Below, piece after piece: positions 13,985 through 24,410 of a stretch of 64,000 nucleotides of DNA. The stretch lies in contig NC_090981.1 in NCBI RefSeq assembly GCF_040807025.1, forward strand, positions 3,546,501 through 3,610,500. Reading direction: 5' to 3'. The notes below the pieces were generated by a model. That model had not been told where the DNA came from. It saw only the letters and a list, made by a program, of their open reading frames with translations, and made no database searches. A program made the translations under genes and the position numbers. Position 1 is the stretch's first letter. Each line of letters opens with the position of its first letter. The DNA comes from Struthio camelus (taxonomy: Eukaryota > Chordata > Aves > Struthioniformes > Struthionidae).

Positions 13985-16900
13985 GAGAATGAACGATCAG
14001 GGCTTATGCCTAAACTAAATAGAAATTGCAGACATTTTGGCATCTACAGGCTCTCAACTGAGAAACAAGTGGTGAGAAACACTAGCTTCGGTGACTTATG
14101 CTGCCTTTCTTCTGCAGATCCTGCTTATTGGTGCAAAATGAATCAGTGTAGCTGATATTATTAGTGGGAACATCTAGTTCTGGCCAATGCCAAAAATTCC
14201 CCCAACTCTCCCAAAGCAGCCCTTGCTGATTTGCATGGCTCCTGTTTGGGCCAGCATCTCCTGGCCTGCAGGATGGATAACTGCATAGCGCCTCAGAGAC
14301 TGGATGCCACAGTAAGAGGCACAAAATCAGGGCTTCCAGTCAGGGTAACTTCTGGGTGCTATTTTCAGCAAGTTTAAGAAAAAAATTCCCTATTCTATCT
14401 GGTCACTCTGGGGCTTCCTAAGGAAGATATCTCACTCTTCCTTGACTCAGTAAGCATGTACATGTATACAAATTTGCTTGCCTTCAAAGCAGGTCATTTA
14501 TATAGAGATATTTTATTGCTTATACCCTCTCAGACATATTCCAAAACAACATAGAATATACTGCCTGCAAGAACAAATGATTAGATTTTATGGTCCAGAT
14601 CTCTTCCAGTCCCACACTGTTGTATCTGCAGGAAGTATCTCTGATATAGGGGCCTTCATCTCTGCATCAGGGCCTTGCTAGAGGCTTTGACTTCAGCCAG
14701 AACACAGAGCTTGACTGGCTTCAGCAAGAGGCTTTGCTCAGGTGGTAGGAATGGGCCTTAAATGGACAAGTTTTCAGGCCAGACTTAAACACAACTCAAC
14801 ATAAGAATTGTTTTGCAATGACTCTCTAACTCTGAGAAGTTCTAATTTAAGGCATGGCTGGCTAATCCTTTTCATTTAGAAGCCTCCAGCAAAGCTCCAG
14901 TCAATTTTTTTGTTCATTACTCAGATATTTTTTAAACATATAAAACTTAAAATCCCTTGAGTTTTTGCATACTTAAAGCTTTGCTCTGCTAAGATATCTG
15001 CCCTCATTTTCAGGGATTTAAACAAGAAAAGGTGAAATAAATCTAATCTATTCTTGAGTTAAGGCAGGAAGAAACATTTATGCCATCAGTGCCCTCCATA
15101 CCTATCAACCAGGGTTAGGAGCGGGAGGACAGCACTTCTTTTCCTGTGAACAAGCTAAAAGCTTTTCCTTGCCAAGAAACACAGAGAGAAAAGGGGAAAG
15201 TACCACTAAGATTACCTAAGGAACTCCCTGAGCACGGTCAGTAAAGTGCAGTATGAGAGTGCCAGTTGCCACAGAGCTGAACAACACAATAACTAGAAAC
15301 TCCTTTAAGGAAAAAAATCCACTGTGCCCACTTTGATACCTCCTGGCAGAGAGGGAGCAGCTTCTCACTGGATTGTGTTGAGTGTTGCCTGCCTTCCCCT
15401 GATTGGCTCCCATCAGGGACTGGATCAGCCCTCAGGGGAGTGAAGCTGTTTTGGACCGATCTCTTTCTTTCCAAACCAGTTGCATTTAAAGATTCTCCTT
15501 CTATATTGCAGATTTGGAAAATTTAATGACCCTCTGGTGAACTATTTTCCTCATCTTGGCACACAAGAACTGAAAAGCTACATCCTCTGTCTCTCTTGCC
15601 AGTGAACACCTTTTGGCAAAACATGTCAAAAAAAGATGCTTCTGGGGAAACTGAACAGCAGCTACACTGAGTTTACTGAAAAACAGTTCTCTTACCATTG
15701 GCATGCAAACATTGAAAAAAGTAGGTAAGATATATTCATTATCATTAAATATACACATTCACTTGTCCTACAACATTAAAATTGATTTTGAATACCAAAC
15801 TTCCAGAGAACACAAATAGCTGAGCAAATCCTACCCTGAAGAACCCATTCAGCCAAAAAGATGAACTCTGGAAAAAATTATGTTTGTTATAGCCCCACCC
15901 CGCCAAGTTTTCATTAATAAAAGTTTTACCGTAGTAAATACATATAATTATATTTGCTAGACCTCCAACACACATTCTCATGCACAGAATCAGTCAGGCC
16001 CAGTCTTATAACTGTTGAAAGAGTAAAGAGAAAATTATGCATCTGATTGCAAAACCTTTGCATGCAAATTAAATGTGGATATTAGAGTAATTAGGGCAGG
16101 AGCCAAAGAATGAAGCAAGCTAAAAGGCTTGTATTGTAGCAGGGTAAACTTGCAGTTTTAACTGAAGACAGACATATGTAATACCTAGCTAAAAAAGAGT
16201 ATTCAGCAGCCATAAGAATTAAACAATGGCAAAGATAACTATCTTGTACTTCATGACATATATCCAGTGCAGAAAAATGATATATTTGCATCCAGAAGCC
16301 AAAGGGGAAAAAAATGCCATCAGCTGGCAATTAGCTGAGATATACTATATAAAAAAGGGAAATCACAGCTAATGCCTTTGGACCAAAAGGGCCAAATGAT
16401 TACAGTCTATTTTAGTAACCCTTCAATAAAATATTAGTCAATGCTCTGCTGCACAGTTTGAATAGAAGAGGTAAACAATGGTTTGATGCTAAATTTACAC
16501 AAGGGATCCCAAATCTCCGGAAGTTAGAAAAGATAGTGTTTCTTTCAGAAAAAAAAAGAAGGTTTTTAAGGCCATTCAAGTAGAGGAGTTAAAGGATGCA
16601 AGACTCCAATGTCGTTACAAAGGAAAAAATTCCCTGCTTTTTTAGGCAAGATCCTAGTAATCCCATATCTTTTTAAGCAAATGCAAGAGCAGAAAGTAGA
16701 ATTCACTGTGGAAGGAAATCAAGAAACCAAGTCCCAATTCACTTTCTCAGGGTTCATTCTTAGGCTTAGTTTCAACACATGATCTATTTGCTATGGTTAA
16801 ACAAGTTGGCTTGTATTAAGTGCTTGCATGCCCTGCCATAGGCTACAGTAAACATAAAGCAATTTAATTTAGCTTTAACCTCTCTTACTGTGGGCTAAAT

Positions 16901-18117
16901 TAAGCCCACAAAAGATTAGGAAAACTCAAACTGTCTTGCCTTTGATATGGTCTAAGCACACACTGGCTGACAGTTATAACAATACGAAGGACTCACAGTA
17001 ACTATGATTACACACATGCGAGTATTAGCTCTTTGTTTTAAAGGATTGAGGGCCATGACGCATGGCACATACAAGCAGGTATTTCAAACTTCAACACTGT
17101 GTTGCAGTGTCAGTTTGGGTTTTTCTAGATGACCATATCAGTATTTCTGGGCTAGGTCAGGCCATTTATGCTATAGCAGTGATTGTCTTTGTGATTCCTA
17201 AAATATGTAATAGCAAATGGTAACAGTAATAGCAAATGTCTATCACCCACAGATTTGTCAGCTTTTCACATAGGTGAGACATTCCTTCTTTTCATGTCAT
17301 TCCTTCTTTTCATTCCTTCCCTCTCTCCTCACCTCTCCCAAGAAAAGGAGAAGGAACCCTGCATATTCACTGTTTTGAGGAGCAGATTAAAGTTTACTCT
17401 GTGCTAAGCCAGAAGTTAACAGAAATAATGGATTTAAGAAAGACTAGAGCACATAACACAAACACACAGTTTCTTCCTTAGCAAGGATCCCTGGGAAGTA
17501 AACGAATCAGGTCTTTAAATAAGACATAGAACTGTAGCTAGCAAAGAGAATAATGATCTAGCAAATATGTATCATTGGCAAATGCAAATCTCTCCTCTCA
17601 TCATCTCCAATCAGCTGCAAATGGACAGCACTCACAAGAAGGCAATGGAAACAAAAAAGGAGCTACATTAGTGACATATCTTCATAGCAAGTCTGGGTCT
17701 AGGGAGCCTACATGCACTACATGCAAAAGGATTTTAAGAGACCTAGTATCTATGATACAAATGAGTGACGTGTATTTGACAAAAAGGTCTTTAGCTTCTG
17801 GAAATATGTTAATTTTTTTCCTGTTAAGAATAAATGTAGTTTGATTCTGAGCAGAAAATCATAAACTGGCAAATTTGCCAAACCTTTTTCTATGCTAGAA
17901 CTGTGCCTGTATGAACATCTGATCATAAACCATCTCAATACATATTTACATGGGTAAAGAGACCCGTGTAGATACCAATTAAGTCTCCTTTATTTAAAAA
18001 AAGACTGGGCTTTATCATTGACTTTGAATATTGGAATCACAGAATCACAGAACGGTTGAGGTTGGAAGGGACCTCTGGAGATCATCTAGTCCAACCCCCC
18101 TGCTCAAGCAGGGTCAC

Positions 18118-21023
18118 CTAGAGCACATTGCACAGGACCATGTCCAGATGACTTCTGAATGTCTCCAGGGAAGGAGACTCCACAACCTCTCTGGGCAACC
18201 TGTTCCAATGCTCTGTCACCCTCACAGGAAAGTTTTTCCTCATGTTCAGATGGACCTTCCTGTCTTTCAGTTTGTGCCCGTTGCCTCTTGTCCTGTCCCT
18301 GGGCACCACGGAGAAGAGTCTGGCCCCAGCCTCTTGACACCCTCCCTTCAGATACTTGTACACATTGATCAGCTCCCCCCTCAGTCTTCTCTTCTCCAGG
18401 CTGAACAGGCCCAGCTCCCTCAGCCTTTCTTCATAGGAGAGATGCTCCAGTCCCTTCATCATCTCAGTAGCCCTCTGCTGGACTCTCTCCAGGAGCTCCA
18501 TGTCTCTCTTGTACTGGGGAGCCCAGCACTGGACACAGGACTCCAGGTGGGGCCTCCCCAGGGCTGAGTAGAGGGGTAGGATCACCTCCCTCCACCTGCT
18601 GGCAACACTCTGCCTCATGCAGCCCAGGATACCCTTGGCCTTCTTGGCCCCAAGGGCACACTGCTGGCTCATGGTCAACTTATTGTCCACCAGCATTCCC
18701 AGGTCCTTCTCGACAGAGCTACTTTCCAGCAGGTCAGCCCCCAGCCTGTCCTGGGGCATGGGGTTATTCCTCCCCAGGTGCAGGACCCTGCACTTGCCTT
18801 TGTGGAACTTCAGGAGGTTCCTCTCCACCCAGCTCTCCAGCCTGTCCAGGTCCCTCTGAATTGCAGCACAGCCCTCTGGTGTGTCAGCCACTCCCCCCAG
18901 TTTAGTATCATCAGCAAACTTGCTGAGGGGGCACTCTGTCCCTTCCTCCAGGTCACTGAGGAATACATTGAACAAGACTGGACCCAGGACTGACCCCTGG
19001 GGGACACCACTAGCTACAGGCCTCCAACTAGACTCTGCACCACTGACCACAACCCTCTGAGCTCGGCCATCCAGCCAGGTCTCAATCCACCTCACTGTCC
19101 ACTCATCCAACCTACACTTCCTGAGCTTGCCTAGGAGGATGTGATGGGAGACAGTGTCAAAAGCCTTGCTGAAGTCCAGGGAGACAACATCCACTGCTCT
19201 GCCCTCATCTACCCAGCCAGTCCTTCCATCATAGAAGGCTATCAGATTGGTCAAGCATGATTTCCCTTTGGTGAATCCATGCTGACTACTCCTGATCACC
19301 TTCTTGTCCTCCACATGCTTAGTGATGACCTTCAGGATGAGCTGTTCCATCACCTTTCCAGGGATGGAGGTGAGGCTGACAGGCCTGTAGTTCCCTGGCT
19401 CCTCCTTCTCACCCTTTTTGAAGGCTGGAGTGACCTTGGCTTTCTTCCAGTCCTCGGGCACCTGTCCTGATCTCTAGGACCTTCCAAAGATGATGGAGAG
19501 TGGCCTAGCGATAACATCCGCCAGCTCCCTCAGCACTCGTGGGTGCATCCCATCAGAGTCCATGGATTTATGGATGTCAAGTTTGGACAAAAGATCTCTA
19601 ACCTGATCCTCCTCAAACAAGGGAGAGTCTTCCTTTCTCCAGACTTTCTCTCTTGTCCCCAGGGTCTGGGATTCCTGAGGGCTGGCCTTAGCAGTAGAGA
19701 CTGAAGCAAAGAAGGCATTCAGCAACTCTGCCTTCTCTATATCCTTCATCACCAGGGCACCCGCCCCATTCAGCAGTGGGCCCACATTTTCCCTAGTCTT
19801 CCTTGTGCTAATGACGTATTTGAAGAAGCCCTTCTTGTTGTCCTTGACATCCCTTGCCAGATTTAATTCCAAATGGGCCTTGGCCTTCCTAGCCACATCC
19901 CTGCAGACTCTGACAATGTCCCTATATTCCTCCCAAAGGGCCTGTCCCTGCTTCCACCTCCTGTACACTTCCTGCTTCTCTTTGAGTTTTGCCAGGAGTT
20001 CCTTGCTCATCCATGCAGGTCTCCTGCCCACTTTGCTGGACTTCTTCCTCAGAGGGATGCACTGCTCTTGAGCCTGGGGGAGGTGATGCTTGAATATTAA
20101 CCAGCTTTCTTGGACCCCTCTTCCTTCTAGGGCCCTACCCCATGAGACTCTTCCAAGTAGGTCCCTGAAGAGGCCCAAGTCTGCTCTCCTCAAGTCCAGC
20201 GTTGCAATCCTACTCATTGCCCTGCTCCCTCCTCCCAGGATCCTGAACTCCACCATCTCATGGTCACTGCAGCCAAGGCTGCCCCCAACCTGCACATCTC
20301 CAACCAGCCCTTCCTTGTTTGTTAGTACAAGGTCTAGCATTGCACCTCTCCTTGTTGGTGTCTCCACCACCTGCGTCAAGAAATTATCATCAATGCTCTG
20401 CAGGAACCTCCTTGACTGTTTGTGCCTAGCTGTGCTGTCTTCCCAGCAGATGTCAGGGTGGTTCAAGTCCCCCATGAGAACCAGGGCCTGTGACCATGAG
20501 GCTACTTCCAGCTGTCTGTAGAAGGCCTCATCTACTTCCTCTTCCTGATCAGGTGGCCTACAGTAAACCCCCACAAGTGTCACCCATGTTAGCCTGCCCT
20601 TTAATCCTTACCCATAGGCTCTCAACTTGCTCTTCATCCACCCCGAGGCAGAGCTCCACACATTCTAGTTGCTCCCTCACATAAAGGGCAACTCCACCAC
20701 CTTGCCTTCCTGGCCTGGCCTTCCTAAAAAGCCTGTAGCCATCCAGTCATGTGAGCTATCCCACCATGTCTCTGTCACTGCAATGAGATCATGGCCGCAT
20801 GCATCTTTAACTCTTCCTGCTTATTCCCCATGCTGTGTGCATTGGTGTACAGGCATTTCAGAGAGCCAATCGAGCATGCAGGTTTCTCAGGAGAGGTGCA
20901 AGAGGATCCTCCATAGCCATGTCCCATACACACTCCCCTGGCTGCATGCACCCACTGGAGGAATCCTGACTTGAGTGGTGTTTTACTGACTACCCTGTCT
21001 CTATAACACTCCCCTTCCCCCAT
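18118..21023 (-). pseudogene. CR1 ORF2, endonuclease-reverse transcriptase, disrupted
   Basis: The frame begins at 21023, five bases after the ORF1 stop. The apurinic-type endonuclease starts with LKCLYTNAHSMGNKQEEL, continues in another frame through the TETWWD block at about 20750-20780, and resumes the main frame with [18 protein letters not shown] at about 20575. It ends with the [11 protein letters not shown] motif. The linker and the start of the reverse transcriptase follow, ending FGRS and a TAG at 19474-19476 (normally Trp in this family). The frame then stays open for 447 codons to 18118, with [26 protein letters not shown] and FADDTKLGG. The break in frame between about 20600 and 20840 plus the TAG make it non-functional as read. 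Confidence 0.9.
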
Positions 21024-21028
21024 CTTGC

Positions 21029-22231
21029 CTAGTTTAAAGCCCTCCTTACCAGGCTGGCCAACCTGCTGGCAAAGACATGCGTGCCCCGCTTGGTGAGGTG
21101 GATCCCATCTCTCCCCATCAGCTGTTGATCTTCAAACAGGGTCCCATGGTCATAGAAACCAAAACCCTGTTGCCAACACCAGCGACGCAGCCAGTTGTTA
21201 ACTTGGAAAATCCATCTACTCCTCCTCCCGGCCTCCCCCCTCACTGGCAGGATGGAGGAGAAAGTGACCTGGGCTCCCAGACCCTTGACCATCATCCCCA
21301 GAGCTCTGAAGTCCTGTTTGAGGGTACCCAATTTGCCCTTGGTGTCATTAGTGCCCACATGGAAGAGCAGCAGAGGGTAATAGTCCAATGCACGGACAAG
21401 CCTTGGCAGTCTTCCCATGACATCTCTTATTCGAGCCCCTGGCAGGCAGCAAACCTCTCTGGACAAGAGGTCAGGTCAGCAGAGAGGTGCCTCTGTCCCC
21501 TGCAGCAGGGAGTCACCCACAGCAATCACTCGCCGCTTCTGCTGGATGTTCCCACATGGCATGGGGTCTGCCAGGCCAGTTGCCTCCCTTGGAGCCATGC
21601 CCAGCTCCTCCTCAGCCTGGAGGACGCTAAACCTGTTCCTCAAAGGCAAGTCTTCAGGAAGAGCAAGAGCCTTTCTCCTCATACAAGAAGTGACCAGTTT
21701 CCAGCCTTCTTCAACAGTGTTATGAGGTACCGTTTCACACAGCACAGAGCCCTCCAGCAACTCCACTGCTGTGGGGGTTTGGGACTCCTGGAGCTGCACG
21801 GTCTCCAAGAATACCCTGTCTTTCTCTTGCTCGGCTTCTCGGATGCTACGCAGCCTACTGACTTCCTCCTGTAACTCCTTTATCTGACAATACAACTCAT
21901 CAACCACAGCACACCTTCTGCAGGGGAGCTGACTGTCAGCCCAGGCCTCCCAGAGAGGCCCCAGGCACTCCCTGCAGCCTGACACCTGCAGGGCTGCATC
22001 CACTGCCAGAAGGTCTGTCTGGGGCCAAGCTTCAGACACAGCTGATGCAGCAACTCCAGCAGCCACTGGGGAATGTGCTCTGCAGCATGTCATGACCATA
22101 CCTGAGGAAGCGTACACCACTACAAGAAATGACGGTGCTGCCTTGCCTTCTGGCGCCCTTCTGTGCAAACTGCTGCGCAAACTGCTGCGTGTGTTTGCTA
22201 CCTCTGTTAGCTGCGCTCTCTTTTTATTCAT
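21029..22231 (-). pseudogene. CR1 ORF1 with esterase domain, one in-frame stop
   Basis: The ATG at 22231 begins MNKKRAQLTEVAN. Downstream there is a cysteine cluster (CRECLGPLW...CRRC), probably zinc-binding, and a short coiled-coil-like helix (IKELQEEVSRLRS). Then comes an SGNH/GDSL-type esterase: the nucleophile block VIAVGDSLLQG, a central HVGTNDT block, and GRDGIHLTKRG carrying the Asp-His pair. The frame ends with TAG at 21029-21031. A single TGA at 21476-21478, between the nucleophile block and SREVCCLPGARI, interrupts it. The two halves are in the same frame, so a point change is the simplest explanation (CGA to TGA at a CpG is likely). The total would be about 400 codons. The esterase domain in ORF1 is a known feature of CR1 and some L2-like elements. 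Confidence 0.85.
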
Positions 22232-22252
22232 GCCAGAGGACACTCTGGCATG
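22229..22252. repeat. Perfect 10-bp inverted repeat at the CR1 head-to-head junction
   Basis: Arms CATGCCAGAG (22229-22238) and CTCTGGCATG (22243-22252) flank a GACA loop. The left arm overlaps the ORF1 start codon of the minus-strand element. The right arm overlaps the first recognisable bases of the plus-strand element. Confidence 0.9.
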
Positions 22253-23556
22253 GAGCAACTAATCCTGGACACCATTTCCAGACATGTGGAGGACAAGAAG
22301 GTGATCAGGAGTAGTCAGCATGGATTTACGAAGGGGAAATCATGCTTGACCAGCCTGATTGATAGCCTTCTATGATGGAATGACTAGCTCTGTGGATGAG
22401 GTGAGAGCAGCGGATGTTGTTTATCTCGACTCTAGTAAAGCTTTTGACACTCTCCCATAGCATCCTCATAGAGAGACTGATGAAGTACAGCCTAGATAAG
22501 TGGACAGTGAGGTAGACTGAAATCTGGTTAAACTGCCAGATGCAAAGGGTTGTTATCAGCAGCACAAGGTCCAGCTGGACGCCAGTCACTAGTGGTGTAC
22601 CCCAGTGTCAATACTGGGGCCTATACTGTTCTTCATTAATGACCTGGATGAAGGGACAGAGTGCACGCTCAGCAAGTCTACAGGCAATAGAAAACTGGGA
22701 GGAGTGGTTGATAGACCAGATGGTTGTGCTAATATTCAGCAGGACCTTTAGAGGCTGGAGAAGTGGGCAGCGAGGAACCACATGAAGTTCAACAAAGGGA
22801 AATGCCAACTCCTGTACCTGGGGAGGAATAACCCCATGCTCTAGTACAGGCTGAGGGCTGACCTGCTGGAGAGCAGTTTGCAGAAAAGACCCTGGGGGTC
22901 TTGGTGGACACCAAGCTGACCATGAGCCAACAGCGCACCTTTGTGTCAAAAAAGGCCAACAGCATCCTGGGCTGCATTAGGAAAAGTGTTGCCAGCAGGT
23001 TGAGGGAGGTGATCCTCCCCCTCTACTCAGCCCTGGTGAGACACATCTGCAGTGCTGCATCCAGCCCTGGGCCCCCAGTACAAGGGAGACATGGACATAC
23101 TGGGCTGAGTCCAGTGAAGTGCCACAAAGACAATGAAGGAACTGGAGCATTTCTCCTATGAGGGGAGAGATGGGTCTGTTCAGCCTGGAGAAGAAAAGGT
23201 CCAGGGCGATCTTATCCATGTGTATAAATATCTGATGGGAAGGTGTGAAGAAGACAGAGCCAGACTCTTCTCAGTGGTGCCCAGTGACAGGACGAGAGGC
23301 AACGGGCACAAACTGAAATATAGGAAATTCCATCTGAACATAAGAAAACACTTCTTCACAGTGAGGGTGGTTGAACGCTGGAACAGGTTTCCCAGAGAGA
23401 TTGTGACATCTCCATCCTCGGAGATATTCAAATCCCAATGGGATACAGTCCTGAGCAATCTATCTGCTCGAGGTGACCCTGCTCTGAGCTGAGGGTTGGA
23501 CCAGCCAGTCCCCAGAGTGCCCTGCCAGCCTCAGCGCCTTTGTGATTCTGTGACAC
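22246..23556 (+). mobile_element. CR1 LINE fragment, older, 3' part only
   Basis: A plus-strand CR1 that starts inside the reverse transcriptase (MEQLILDTISRHVEDKKV) and runs to a 3' end with TTTGTGATTCTGTGAC at about 23556. The frame is broken many times: [14 protein letters not shown], then shifted parts with CQMQRVVISSTRSSW, then [11 protein letters not shown], and finally [16 protein letters not shown] through RFPREIV. It is clearly more decayed than the minus-strand copy it abuts. It is 5'-truncated exactly where the neighbouring element's 5' end lies, giving a head-to-head pair. Confidence 0.92.
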
Positions 23557-24249
23557 TCCTCTCATCCCTGCACTGATGAGGAGCAGGAACTCTAGTTATT
23601 TACTGATTTGATGAGCAGATTACTATTTCCATTATCTTCTGGTCTTGGCAAAAAATTTAGATTTTAAGTAAAACTAGATCACATAAAAATCACACACACA
23701 CATAGCTTTTTCTTTAGCAAATGGGCAGTACATAGAAGATTTAGTAAGGTACTAATAGGCATGGATTTCATCAACTTTGCTATTCCTCACTTTTTTCCTT
23801 ACTTCATCCTTTTGTACAAAGATTACGCTCTAAAGAGCAAAAAAGGGTGTGTGTGTGGGGAGGTGGAGGGGCGAGCAGAGCCCCTCTACCACTTTCCTGC
23901 TCAATTCCAATTCTGAGGCTGTAAAAATGCATCTGGGCAGAGGCAAACTGCACCCACTCCACAGCTTCATCTCTCCCAGTGGAATAACTCTATAATAAAG
24001 TAGGAGAAAACTGAGAATAAAGTCATCCTATCTATTAGAGAAAATGATATTTTGTAGTATCTTCTTTCTGGAGCACATACAAATATTGTATTCATAGTCT
24101 ATCAGGCAACATTTTTTATAGAATACTTAACAATTGCTACAGATGATATATAGCAGTTTAACACTCCTTCAGTCATTCCAAAATAGGCTGTAGCCCTGTA
24201 ATATTAAATTACTATTGATTATCACAAAGGTTAGTGAAACCGATGCCTA

Positions 24250-24410
24250 TGCCTTGCATAAACCCTTACCTGCAGTAGGACCAGCTAGTGCTCTAACTTG
24301 CTCCCATCCCTGAATGGTTGCTTTTACCATGACACCCACATCCTTCCCACTCCCAGAGCTCACTCAGCAAGCCAGCCGTGCTAATGCACTAACCACTGCC
24401 CCATAACTTC
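24250..24410 (-). mobile_element. Possible relic of a tRNA-derived (MIR-like) SINE
   Basis: On the minus strand GGGGCAGTGGTTAGTGCATT, then AGCACGGCTGG, resembles the tRNA-like head of MIR-type SINEs. A second similar motif (AAGTTAGAGCACTAGCTGG) follows about 90 bp later. The B-box region is weak. A diverged relic is plausible but not proven. Confidence 0.25.

Larger units (their letters stand above)
3016..18033. other. Non-coding gene-poor stretch
   Basis: AT-rich throughout with short microsatellites at 11.26, 11.53 and 13.97 kb. Open frames are short (under about 110 codons), without domains or splice context. An LTR-like 3' end (AATAAA then a T-rich tail) near 10.60-10.66 kb could not be supported. 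Confidence 0.6.
18034..22242 (-). mobile_element. CR1 LINE, nearly full length (about 4.2 kb)
   Basis: The element runs on the minus strand from the ORF1 start near 22231 to a 3' end at 18034-18055 with ACAGAATC-type repeats. It retains ORF1 and ORF2 five bases apart, the normal CR1 order. The 5' untranslated region is essentially absent. ORF1 is broken by one in-frame TGA, ORF2 by one in-frame TAG and at least one frameshift in the endonuclease part. So the copy is young but not autonomous as read. The 3' 1 kb is nearly identical to the copies at 55.7 and 63.0 kb. Confidence 0.95.

Noticed and set aside
18031..18567. Long plus-strand frame across the CR1 3' end (also seen at 62992-63435)
   Set aside because: These are antisense shadows of the CR1 reverse transcriptase and recur in each young copy only because the copies are nearly identical.
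22229..23556. The inverted CR1 pair as one twin-priming inversion
   Set aside because: Twin priming leaves a single 3' end. Here each copy has its own 3' end, the overlapping reverse transcriptase regions are both present, and the copies have clearly different decay.
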